From: Kalmusia sp. IMI 367209
Taxonomy: Eukaryota > Ascomycota > Dothideomycetes > Pleosporales > Didymosphaeriaceae
NCBI GenBank assembly: GCA_027946365.1
Contig: JAPEUQ010000025.1
Coordinates: 81,105-145,104, forward strand
DNA: 64,000 nucleotides
Reading direction: 5' to 3'
Shown here: piece by piece, positions 10,631-20,911 of the stretch
Layout of the letters: the number at the start of each line of letters is the position of its first letter
Numbering within the stretch: the stretch's first letter is position 1
The notes under the pieces: generated by a model
The model's input: only the letters and a program-made list of their open reading frames with translations
What the model was told of the DNA's origin: nothing
Databases searched by the model: none
Translations under genes and position numbers: made by a program

Positions 10631-12429
10631 ATGTCTCGCATGTCTCGCATGTCTCTCATGGAGCACCGCTTATTTAATACGCAGGCCCGCCAAACTCGTT
10701 CGAACATCTCACAGGAAAAACTGCCGACTACTATTGCAAGCCCTGGTGCAGGTATGTGTATCAATACAGCAAAGTAGGACCATCTGTGGGCTCACTGGGT
10801 ACAGAACTTCCACCAAACCGCACAAAGCCATCCTCAGCGATCCATCATCTCGTCCGAGACGTGCAAACCACGAAAAGGAACTTCGATGCGAGTAACGAGG
10901 CCGATTTGTTGACCCCAAAGAGAGCTCGAACGGACGCGCAACAGCCGGGAATCGCCAAGGAGAACCCGGAGCAGGTAGGCAAGACAACACTCGCTCGCCT
11001 ATTGCACCATCTAACAGATAACCTTGTGCAGTCAACTTTACAGCAACCAAAGCCTAAGCCCCTTGACCCTTCATTCGCTTCATCCCTTGAATTCGAGGTT
11101 GAGAGGCCAGAGGAAGTCCCCCCAGCCAGCGACAGTGACGACAATAAACCCCAGCTTAGACGGTTAACACGGAAAAACTTGGCTCTCTTTGACAGAACGA
11201 TGAAGAGTAGGGAAAATACTAAGACTTCAAGGTCTACCCCTGCCGAGGATACGGTTGAGTCGTTGACAACAAAGACTACCTCGACAACGATGGCTGCTTT
11301 CGCCTCTTTGGCCAATAAGAATGGCATTCTCTTCGGTATGGACTCTAGGCCTCCTACGAACATCGACAGCATTCGCGAACGGGTCGCTGAACGTACAGCT
11401 GCTTCACCCACCGAATCCGATTATAGGCGTTACGTAAATGTTGTTGAATCGGCTATAAACGAAGCGACTATGATCCACAAAGTGAACACCAGAGTATTGA
11501 AGGAATACGATGATGAGAATTACCATCAAGTCTTCAACCAGGCATTTACGGGCTTTCCAAAGGAAGTTGGTTTCAACAATGGCCTGTCTGTTCCGAAGCC
11601 CGATTTTATCGAAGGCCTTTCAATGCGAGAATACCAGCCGTTCCCAATTGACGAACATGTGGACGGGGCCGTTCTCTATAAGGAAACCCATAAGTCGTTA
11701 GTCTTGCCACACTTGGCTGGGGAGTATAAGGGGTTTGGAAAGGATCTGGGCACAGCGAGGGTGCAGAGCGCTTATGACGGAGCGGCTCTTGTCTATGCGA
11801 GGAATGAAGCCCTTTCTTATCTTGGAAAAGCTGACCCTCCTGGCCATGCCCAAGTCATAACTTTCACTACGGATGGTACTACCCTTAACCTCTATGCACA
11901 TTATGCTGCTCCCTCAGGTCATGGTTCGATCCAATACTACCAGTACCCCATCATGTACATCAACCTTTTAGAGTCTCGGGAACAGTACAGCAACGGCCGA
12001 AGGGCCCTCCGCAAAGCGCAAGACTACGCGAGGGAGCAGTCGTATCTACTGAGGGACCAGCTCAAGGAGCACTGGGAGCGAAGCAGGAGCATCTATCCCA
12101 TCACCGAAGATGTTCCTCTGCCCGATGCGACTTTCAAGACATACGCAGGTGATACTAGCTACAACATAGTCCCGCTACCCTGCCAGCCAACGCCCACCGA
12201 GTCTTTTTGGAAGCCGCTCCCATTTCCTTCCACAGCCGACGGCGGCAGCCACAAACGAAAAGCCTCATTGTCTTCAGAATTCTTCAATGGAGCCTCCAAG
12301 CATAATAAGAGCTATGGGATGAGGGATGGCTCGAGCAAGCATTTCTTGCATCGACATTCTGATGGTAGGGTTTCTTGCCTCGATAAAGTTGAGGATGATG
12401 ATGATGATGATGATGATGATGGATATTAA
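10631..12429 (+). CDS. DUF7924-like protein with C-terminal poly-Asp
   Basis: Exon 1 (10631-10751) and exon 2 (10805-12429) join in phase over a 53-bp intron (GTATGT donor, CTCAC branch point, ACAG acceptor), giving 581 aa. Exon 1 starts MSRMSRMSLM, so the exact ATG among tandem candidates is uncertain. The N-terminal 240 residues are polar and disordered-looking with basic patches (TPKRAR). The conserved domain covers roughly residues 265-480 and includes LKEYDDENYHQVFNQAF, PKPDFIEGL, LPHLAGEYKGFGKDLG and QSAYDGAALVYARN. I relate this to the fungal DUF7924 family, which has a restriction-endonuclease-like appearance (D..E.K pattern). The tail ends in nine Asp residues encoded by a GAT microsatellite. 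Molecular function is unknown. Confidence 0.75.
12394..12420. repeat. (GAT)9 microsatellite in coding sequence
   Basis: Nine perfect GAT triplets encode the Asp tract at the end of the DUF7924-like protein. Length changes here would keep frame. Confidence 0.9.
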
Positions 12430-13322
12430 CCTTCGTGAATCAGTCCCCTTACAACAGGTACGAGATACAGCCCTTTTTGAATCAATCGTCGCACGCAACT
12501 TAACAGAATTGCAGGAGGGTCGTCTTCTATTCTTGTCTACCTGCGTTGAGCACGTATTTTACCCACTTAAGCATGCCTTTACGTAGTTTCACACCAGCAC
12601 AAGTACGAGCGAGGCATTATTGCAACTTGCTTTTGATCAGTTGAGCGGTCATATATTTCATTCCATTCCTTCATCCTGGTGTAATGCACCTATTGTATCT
12701 ATCGTGAGTTACGCTAGCAATAGAATCACTACTATTAAAGCTTTGGGTGCTCCTCTTAACTCTTTCGTCTCGGCCACTACTCTTGCCTCTTGCTCGTCTA
12801 GGCCGACATCGTCATCGTTAGCGCCTCTGCAGTCTGAAGCATGTCTAGCAAGTAAAGACAGGCTTAGCACCAGCGCTTAGCTGCCGGTGTCGCCCACAGC
12901 AGCCCACCCGTTAAACAAAAAACGCAAGCAACCTACACAAAAAGAAATAATCGCCGCCTCCCGGACTCGAACCCCTCCCCTAGTCTATCTAGCCCAGCAA
13001 AAGAAACCGGCCGTAGCCGGAAGAAACCCCGCTGTGCAATGAAGTTTACTTTTTATAGTCGCCTCTGTTGTCGTGTGCTGAAACCACTGTGCTAAATGAA
13101 AAGTTTGACGTACCTGGAGTTGTTGTCCGAAGACGAAAGTAACTCCAACTGGAAATATTATATAGAACAACAATTAGCGGGGAAAGGGAATCACGTCCCA
13201 GCATTTACTGTGACGGCTGGCGGCGTGTCGCTTTGGCACGTAGCGGGCTGGTAGTGACGTCGGGTAGGACGAGCAAACGGTCATCATACTGCGCCGTACG
13301 CACTGACGTATCGTTGGGAGAT
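12430..13322. other. Intergenic; contains an isolated B-box-like motif
   Basis: No gene is supported. On the reverse strand, 12973-12963 reads GGTTCGAGTCC, an exact match to the polymerase III B-box consensus. The flanking sequence does not fold into a tRNA cloverleaf that I can draw, so at most it is a tRNA- or SINE-derived remnant. Confidence 0.4.
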
Positions 13323-13505
13323 AGATTACTATTCTAGTTCGGGGTAACGATGTTTGATTATCATAGTTGCGGGCAATGATGGCCACTTCGCAACGGTGTG
13401 GAGATGCTCGATTCTATGCTAGAGAAGTATTACTATTCTAGTCGCGGGCGATCATCATGATTTGCACTCGTGTGAAGATGGCTGTCGATCTACTAGAACG
13501 GAATG
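13323..13505. repeat. Short diverged direct repeats
   Basis: Segments beginning ATTACTATTCTAGT near 13325 and 13427, and a related ATTATCATAGTTGCGGGCAA segment between them, repeat with similar following sequence (GATGG..CTCG, TCTA..CTAGA). The array is imperfect and non-coding. Confidence 0.4.
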
Positions 13506-13568
13506 GCTTTCTGGTCACGGTAATGATGATCGATTTACAGAATATAAAGATACGTAATACTATGATAG

Positions 13569-13638
13569 GCGATGCAGCATGGACTGACGGATATGGGCAG
13601 TTTGTGATGGGGGAGTGGTGGTGTTGTTGGTATGGCAT
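13569..13638 (+). mobile_element. Partial copy of the foldback MITE (one arm)
   Basis: This segment matches the left arm of the hairpin element at 23871-24103, sharing GCGATGCAG, the block TTGTGATGGGGGAG and GGTATGGCAT with scattered substitutions. The second arm is absent nearby, so it is a truncated or decayed copy. Confidence 0.65.
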
Positions 13639-14436
13639 TCGGATTAGCGGCGGCCGCCACGGGTTGTGCCGACGTCGCGCACCTGGCCTGCCAGGCTAGG
13701 GAGCGGGGTCTAGATGGCGCAATCGATCAGACGCAGCTCTTGCCATCTTGTAAATACCACAGAGTTGCTAATCATTCTTGCGCCTCAACCACAAAGCTGT
13801 TCATTGAGTTTTTGCGACTGGCGAGATGCTCAACAGCGCCGCCAAGTTGAGGTAGCAGGGGGTGCTCAGACATTTGACTGCATGCACGGATGAATGTGAC
13901 CAACTCAAGTGTGGCAGTTTCCGTGGACGTCGTGGTCCGTGCCATGGCAGTTGCCTCAGGGAACCCTGCACAATGCTTCCTACTCTTGCCACTGTCACAG
14001 AGCAGCTTTGAAGATCTGCTAGCCGGAAACATCTAGATGGATGGGCCCTGGTTGTATACTAGTGAGCTAGTTTGACTCGCTTCCCTAGCCTATGGTTAAA
14101 AGATTACTACATACCCGATGCTAACCCAAATCGATCCGACTACACTTTTCCAAAAGCGTCTAAGAGTGCTGCGCAATTCACGCTTTCCAGATAAATAAAG
14201 ATTTTCAAGGAGAACTGGATGTTGGACCGGCCGGAGGAGCTGCGCAGTCAAGCTGAGTGCCAAACACTAAAGTACTGTAGGTACGTAGGCAGGCAGCTCC
14301 TTCCTTCAGATACCCATGACGTTTTCCGTCTCTCTTCTCCGCTTCATCGACCCTCCAGCAGACTGGTGAACGAACTCAATGCCAGCCCATCCACGACATC
14401 CAGGGAACATGGGCTCGGTCAACGCTCTCAAGTCTC

Positions 14437-15011
14437 TTGCACACCAGGCCGACCCAAAGAAGGGTTGTCCTTGGCTACCTCAGCAGCTCCTATCCGGCGC
14501 TGTCCTACGATCGATTTCGCGGTACGCATTCAACTTTCGCATCAGACAACATATCCACAAAGACATCCCAGGGGGTTCGCCACGAGGTGACATCTTCTCC
14601 AGATTGCCTGTTGGAATTGTCCTATCGGCGACGCGCAAAGGTTCGTCGAGCGCCTTCTACTAATCCACCAAGCCCAGAACTAGTCCTTTATAATACCTTC
14701 GACGGTGCCGAGCGCGGAGTTGGTTTTTGGCAGAGGAAGTATGCCACAACGGGAGGCTGTTCGTGGCGACGCGAGGGCTGCTCGACAAGCTCAATGAGGC
14801 CTATAATTATCGTCATCAAATGTCCGCGCCACCCTTCAACCACAGTAGAGAGACGTCTTTGCTGTCCTGCCATCGCGGATACTGGGATTCCGATCGAATA
14901 GCCCAGTTGATCGATATATGGAGCAACTTGTCTTTCTCCTTCAGCCTAAAAGAAGCGATTAGCATGTCCCCGGGATGCGGATGGCTCGTTGCAGTTGCAC
15001 CCACCCTTTGA
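14437..15011 (+). pseudogene. Unidentified frameshifted gene relic
   Basis: One forward frame is open over 14437-14901, and a second, better protein-like frame runs 14727-15011 (EEVCHNGRLFVATRGLLDKL, then HRGYWDSDRIAQLIDIWSNL). The switch of frame near 14720-14760 suggests a frameshifted remnant of one gene. I cannot name the family. It abuts a second pseudogene on the opposite strand. Confidence 0.3.
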
Positions 15012-15277
15012 GTACTCCTTAATCGCCTGGGCGTCGTCTTTAATCTTGAAAAACTTGTTGCCCGCTGCCTTGTACTCCTAGGCGTCAATCTTCTGCGGCT
15101 GGACTGCAGACGAAGCAGCCTCTGGGGTAGCAGCGTAGTTGGCCGACTGCGGGAGCGGGCTCGTTGTGTATCTGAGGAGCTGGGGGGGGGCACGGCGTTC
15201 TCGTTGGCCTTGCCTGCCGCTAGGCTCGATGGCGCAGAGTCGACGTCCATGGGCTGGGGGTCCGGCTGGTCGCTCAT
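15012..15277 (-). pseudogene. TPR/DnaJ cochaperone fragment
   Basis: Read on the minus strand, an ATG at 15277 opens MSDQPDPQPMDVDSAPSS. After a frameshift in a C homopolymer near 15180-15190 the sequence continues as a linker and then EYKAAGNKFFKIKDDAQAIK, the first helices of a TPR of the STI1/DNAJC7 type, where DnaJ-TPR cochaperones that dock Hsp70/Hsp90 normally begin. A TAG replaces the codon just before the TPR, and the sequence breaks off after one repeat. It is a truncated pseudogene, probably a duplicated fragment of a housekeeping gene elsewhere. Confidence 0.6.
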
Positions 15278-16861
15278 GGGAGGACATGGCAGACGTTGAC
15301 AGGCGCCGCAGCTCGTTGGGCGTGAGGCTGAGCGGGTGCGAGTCGCGGTAGTACCTGGAGGACCGCTTGGACGAGTGCGACGTTTACCGGCAGCTCTCAC
15401 GCTTGCGGTTCCCGATGCGTTGGTGGACCTTTTTGTCGGGCGACGAGGGAGAGGTGGCCTGGTGGGACTGTGACGAGGATGCGGCGGGCGCGAGGGACGG
15501 TGAGTGGGCGTGCTCGGACGATTTCTAGGACAACTTGCCGAAGACATTCACCATTTGGAGTGTGACGGACAAGGGCGCTGGAGACGGTTCTATGGTTGAG
15601 CACGGGCGGACGCAGCCAGCGTCCGACGGCTCGAAAATAAGTCGCCCTTCTTGAACCTTCTACGCCGAGCAGCCACAGTGACACAGCGGCCATCCTATGA
15701 CGTCATTTCGTGGAACGAAGCATCTATTCTCCCGTGAATCTCACAATGATTACGGCGCGACTCAACCTCCGCGAATAAGATAGGTTAGTCGGCGAGAACG
15801 GTCGCATTGTCTATATTAGTAGGACATGCGCCAAACGCATCTTGAGATTAGTACACTAAAAACAGCGACAGTTCGCGAGAGCGCAGAACGTGCTGAGGGA
15901 TACTTGATGCATAATTGCTAGTGATCTCTACTTTTGTCTTAATCAATACGTAAGTGTAATTAGCGTGAATGTCGTTTCGCGCTTGTTTACAACACTTAGA
16001 TCCGGTGGTTATGTGCAAGATTCTACGGTAAGCTGCGAAGGAGGTTTAACAGAGTCGTACTACGAGATTTCGTTCTTCTCAAAATAGCAAGAGAAAACCC
16101 AGGTGAGCTGCGCCGTAAAGTTCACCTGGAGTGCCATGAATTTCAGTATGTGGTGAATGTGGTTGGAATTGTCGATGCGATGGGAGGAATCGGTCCGCGA
16201 ACGAACTCTCAGCGCAGTGCTACCCTGCGCTCCGGCTTCCAGTTCACATACGACTCTCTGTCAAGTGATTGGATCCGGAACTTACTGCAAATATCTGGTG
16301 TTTAGTCTCTTTCATCAATAGTGATCAGGCTGTGGAGATAGGATGCTACGGTAAACCATACGGAATAGAAATGGTAGAAAATATAATTACATTCACGGCA
16401 AGCCTTCATAAATTTTATAGTATAGATGCCTGTGCACTACAATCTGTACGGATAGTGACCAACAAAAAGAAATAGTATATTTACGAGATGCGACCTATAT
16501 GCTCAAGTGCAAAGTCAACACTGTGGTTTGCCGATATTAAATTTTCGGGAAGATATGAATCAGCATATTGATGCTCTCTCCGACCCATTCCGCTGGAAAA
16601 TGCTTCCAAGTTCTTGATTAGGCACAGGCAGAGAATGACTCAGATCTCACTCTTCGAAACAGCGCCAAAAGCTTACAATAACTGATAAAGAGTACGACAA
16701 TTTCTGCGCGCGTCGTTCACAGCTGCCATTCTTGGTGGCAGAATCCAACCGGCTTATGGCGAAGTCCTACCTTATACTTGACAAATATATGCGGTTTTGA
16801 GACAGATGTTGTCGTCAGCCGTCGGAATTGATACAAAAATTGGAGTCTACAAAGCTCTAAG
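15278..16861. other. Gene-poor stretch
   Basis: The 15.28-15.65 kb part is GC-rich and open in several reverse frames with Pro/Arg-rich translations. One reverse frame (SSKRSSRYYRDSHPLSLTPN) might be another gene scrap adjoining the cochaperone pseudogene. The rest is AT-rich without a supported gene. Confidence 0.4.
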
Positions 16862-16979
16862 TGTAAGGAATTAAGTGCGTTATCCCGTGATGTCATAATC
16901 ACGTGATAGTCACTGCAGAAGATAGATTTCAATCTCATCACTACTTGAGGAATGCTCGCTGCTATAATTAATCCTAACA
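16862..16979 (+). mobile_element. Short solo LTR of the chromovirus family
   Basis: The segment starts TGTAAGGAATTAAGTGCG and ends TAATCCTAACA, matching the ends of the LTR at 57401-57595 in the opposite orientation. It lacks about 80 bp of the GC-rich middle present in the longer copies. It is flanked by CTAAG on the left and CTAAA on the right, a plausible 5-bp target duplication with one mismatch. No internal retroelement sequence adjoins it. Confidence 0.75.
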
Positions 16980-17751
16980 CTAAAAGGTGTCTACTGGGAT
17001 GAGAAAGCGTTCAGGGATCGGGGAAACTCTACGATTGGAGCCGCAAAGAGGCGTCCTGTCTCACTCCAAGAGAAGGGCTCAATTGGTAAGTATGCATCTA
17101 TCGCTGGTGAAGGAAGTGGCGAGAGAAAGGATGATCTGCTGCAGCCGAAGTCTTTGTGGAAAAATTTCCGAGAGAAGTGGCTTGTTGCGCGAAGCAGATG
17201 ACTGGCGGCCCTTATTTCAAGCTCCAGAACTGCAGTTATATGGGGCTCTACGTAGTGCTGTACTACGTCTACACCAGGATGGATCCTCTTTTGGTATAGC
17301 CTTGCCAAGCCTTACAACATGGCTTGTTATGGCAATTATTCAACATGTATCGATTCCTGTCGTCCTTCATGCAAGGGTCTGCATATGGCGTTTGTCGCTA
17401 AGGGCTTTCTGCAGGAAGCTCCGCGGGTGATACACAAATTTACTCATCATTGGACGGAGTGTAGTACATAGGATAAACACGGTGTTAATCAAGACTTACT
17501 GTGTTATCATAGATAACAACAAGGCACGGGGCGTATAAATAGGGTTCAATTGACCTCTTTGGGCTTGCCTCGACATGGCAATCAGGGTTTTGGTGCAAAT
17601 CTAATCAATAAAACGAAATATAGTCGGTTCTGCATTACAAGCATTCCTAGTGTATAAACAATGTATACTGTTGAATTTCTTCATGGCTCCATTGTGTTCC
17701 TATATTTTTCGTTATGTGAGTTACTAGTAGTACCTCCAGTATCTGCGCCTT
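16980..17751. other. Gene-poor; shares a short repeat with 20518-20551
   Basis: No gene is supported; the 147-aa ORF at 16987-17430 has a 105-aa shadow on the other strand and no domain. The segment 17562-17605 (GGCTTGCCTCGA..GGGTTTTGGTGCAAATCTAAT) recurs at 20518-20551. With the upstream GTATAAATAGGG it may be part of a second, decayed LTR-like repeat. Confidence 0.4.
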
Positions 17752-17841
17752 TCTATGTTTTTACACAAGTCTATGTTTTTACACAAGTCTATGTTTTTAC
17801 ACGAGTCTATGTTTTTACGCAAGTCTATCTTTTTACACAAG
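17752..17841. repeat. 18-bp tandem repeat, five units
   Basis: Five head-to-tail copies of TCTATGTTTTTACACAAG with three single-base variants. A short ORF across it (17661-17846) reads as repeated VYVFTQ after a hydrophobic N-terminus. There is no independent evidence that this ORF is a gene. Confidence 0.95.
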
Positions 17842-18172
17842 TTTAGATCCCAGCTTTGTTGGTTGTGGAAGCGCCATCCAGCCACGATAAAGCCAGTTCA
17901 GTGCATTTAGTCATAATAATAAGCCCGTGACTGTTCTTTGACCTTTGAAAGGATATATACTTGTACATATATTAGAGGAATCCTCAGTCCATACTTTCAG
18001 CTCATTGCAACTGACGCTTCCAACTAACGCCTTCAGCTTCTGCACAGGGCGCTACACCACCCCTTTAAGAATCGGTCAACCTCCCTCGCCATTTGAGCAG
18101 GTTCTAGCGAGATAGCGTGCGCAGAAGTGAGTTGAACCCCTGAATCGCCCAATAAAGTCTCAACACGTCGCG

Positions 18173-19867
18173 ATGGAGCCGATGCAGCAGATCGAGGCCG
18201 AGCAGATCGATGGACCGGCCGGCAACGCAACGCGTGCGTGTTTCGCGCGCTTCCGATCGTGTATCGACGCGCTAGATGGCGAGCGCAGAGATTACCTCGA
18301 GAGCCAATTTTGGAACCTGAGGCTCTGGGCAGACAGTGTGGGTGCCCTGGCTCATGGAAAGGCGTCGCTGGACCGGAGGCCGCCAAAGGATACATTCATG
18401 GTCACCATCCAGCTGGAAATCTTTGAACAGCTTCTAGAGCGCTACAAGACTGCAGCCATCGCGGACGGTAACGAAGATGAGATCGAACAGGCCAAAGAAG
18501 AAGTTGATGGAATGATGGACCAGTTGGTGTGGCTTGGCTCTAAACTTCGGCGGTCCGGAACAATATCGCAGCTAGGAAATGCCGATATGACCTTTGAGGA
18601 CGATAGGGTCGGGGAAGATAAGTGGCAGTATGACCAGTTGCGGGCACATCTTATCTGCATCGTTAAATCCAGACCGAATGAACTCGCCATGTCGAATGAC
18701 TATTCAAAGGATTTTCACAGCATGGAGCTCCAAGGAATACAGGATCGGCTGGTGGAGGCTAATCTACGACGTTGGCACCGATTCCGATATGCTCAACGCC
18801 ACTCCGACATCCACAGCGCCTTAAGAATTGTCCAAGACATGCCAAGGCATGTCGCTGCAGAAGGTAATGCATTTGATTCCGCGAGAGAGGCAATGCTCAC
18901 CCCTGCGCCGCGAATCAATACCGCTGCCGCAAAGCAAGGATTTGAGGCCAAAGATCAAAGTGAGACACGCATTACGCAGCGAAATGCACTGCTGTGTCCT
19001 TGCTGCTGCCAGGGTCTACCCATAGAGGAAGTCGAGGATCCAAATTCATGGACGTAAGTACACTAACCCTTCAAATTGCTTCATGCGACTAACCCGTATA
19101 GGAAACACATAAGGATCGATATCAGGCCGTACACCTGCATCGTAGAAAACTGCCCTAAGCCGTATCAACTCTACATTACACGCGACGAATGGAGAGAGCA
19201 CGTTCTACGCGACCACCAGCCAAAGTGGAGATGTTCCTGTTGCACAGGAACCCGTCCCGTCTTTCAATCTGAGCGGTCATTCATGATTCACCTTGACGAT
19301 GAGCACGAAAGCGAGCTCGTTAATATCTCTAATAAAGATTTTAATCGCATAGTGTCCATGTCAACCATTCGGCCCTTTGGCATAACCAGCTGCCCGCTGT
19401 GCAACGAACAGGGTCCCACCGACTCTCCATTGCTCATCGAGCACGTTCTCGAACACATCTACAATTTTTCCATGTACGCTCTTCCCTGGCGAACCACGCC
19501 CCAGAAAAGCCTCAAAAAGCCAATCCGCACCTTCAACGACGTCGCTCCAGTACTAGATCCTAATGACAAAGAAGACACCAAGGAGATGCGAATGTTCAGC
19601 CACACCAGGATTCTAGAATGGGTCAAAGAGCCTCGCTCACCCGAAGGGAGCCTGACTCCCGAGCAAAGGGTAAGGATTCGTGACCTTGATTGGGACGACT
19701 ACCAGGCCATTGATAATGAAGACGGAGTTGACTCCCTCGTGGCCGATCATTTCGACCGCCCCGGTGTCGACTATTTCGAAGACGGTACCAGCGGTCGGGG
19801 AGCTTCTTCTCGAGCCGGCCTTTCGGCTGACATCGGACAATTGTCTATATCTTCTAATAACGCGTAG
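18173..19867 (+). CDS. Fungal C2H2 zinc-finger protein
   Basis: Exons 18173-19053 and 19102-19867 join in phase across a 48-bp intron (GTAAGT, GACTAAC, TATAG) to give 548 aa. The N-terminal part (FRSCIDALDGERRDYLESQF, then LRLWADSVGALAHGKASLD) resembles the helical N-terminal domain common in fungal proteins of this class. After CPCCCQGLPIEEVEDPNSWT come three zinc-finger-like units: CIVENC..H..H (about residues 308-330), CSCC..H..H, and CPLC..H..H ending near HIYNFSMYALPW. Such proteins often lie near NLR and HET genes, but the molecular role is not established. The C-terminal 100 residues are acidic. The spliced model is well supported. Confidence 0.82.
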
Positions 19868-20343
19868 CTCTACGAAAAGACTTCGCCCTCGCCGAAGCGA
19901 CCATAGCCGATGACAAGAGCCACCCCGACAAAGAAGGCATGGTGGTGATACGCACAAGGAGGAGGCTTTCAGTCATAAAAAAAAGAGTCAGAGACCAAAG
20001 CACATATCAACAATAGATGCGACCGATAAAACGGGCTTATTATCTCGGTCGATAAGGTAAGCTGGCCAAGATAGAGGCTACGTACACTCGAGTGCTGCAA
20101 GGCAAGGAGGAGGCACTTGGACCGATCATCCTGGACTACCAGCCTATAGGGCCGATGAGACGTGGATGTAAAGGGTACTTGGAGTGGACCATCCAGGCAC
20201 GCTACCTAGCATGGAAAACCTTGCCTCTACCTTAGATTTTCAAAAACACACTACTGAGGCTGCTCTGGAAGCTTTTATTTACGTAAAGAGTAAATCCTGG
20301 CAGGAGGTTTAGGTCGAGATGAGAACCGGTCTGTTACTGTGAG
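19868..20343. other. Intergenic, no gene seen
   Basis: No ORF with a recognisable domain and no repeat was found, apart from the LTR relic that begins at its right edge. Confidence 0.5.
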
Positions 20344-20514
20344 TGTTAAAATTAGTTATAGCAGCGAGCAACCCTCTGGTAGTAATAATATTGAAATTGA
20401 TCTTTTATCACACGTCTCCTCTTATTAGGGGGTGTCGCGCTACCGCGCCCCTAGCGCTTCGCCTGCGCGGTGATCCCAGCAGGTGGCTATCACGTGATTA
20501 TATTGTCACGGGGT
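20344..20514 (-). mobile_element. Decayed LTR copy
   Basis: It begins TGTTAAAATTAG followed by ATAGCAGCGAGC, contains the GC-rich middle (TGTCGCGCTACCGCGCCCCT) and the conserved ATCACGTGAT palindrome. It then loses similarity after GTCACGGGG, so the retroelement-sense 5' end is missing. It is in the same orientation as the 57401 copy. Confidence 0.65.
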
Positions 20515-20911
20515 CTCGGCTTGCCTCAACGGGTTTTGGTACAAATCTAATTGCTAAAAAAAGGTTATTTATGGCGATCAATATAGGCTATAAGTTACGC
20601 TTGCTTTAGAGGCGCAATGACAACGAAATTCCGTGCTCCGCTTGTGGTAGCGTAGGATGGGTAGCATACGTCGGATCGCCAAGAAATGGGTTCAGAACTG
20701 AACCTGATTGCTTGGCAGCCAAGTCACATGACTCAATGCGTGTCTACTCACAGACTGCTGAGAACTCATGTGCAAGTGATTCACAGAAATTAAGCTACGT
20801 TTGAACTGAGATATTAATTTGGTAATGAAAGCTACAAAGACAGCGGCTCTAGGTATTCTCGGATTGCCGTCGTGTGCACGCCTCTTGCTCTTTTATTTTA
20901 TTTTCTGTATC

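Noticed and set aside
12920..13060. tRNA gene on the minus strand
   Set aside because: The B-box is exact, but the T-stem does not pair and no D-arm or anticodon arm can be drawn.
14816..15547. 243-aa reverse ORF rich in Arg, Pro and Ser
   Set aside because: It is a GC-rich shadow frame across the cochaperone pseudogene; a different frame gives the recognisable TPR start.
17661..17846. 61-aa ORF with VYVFTQ repeats as a membrane peptide
   Set aside because: It is explained by the 18-bp tandem repeat; no intron, family or conserved start supports a gene.
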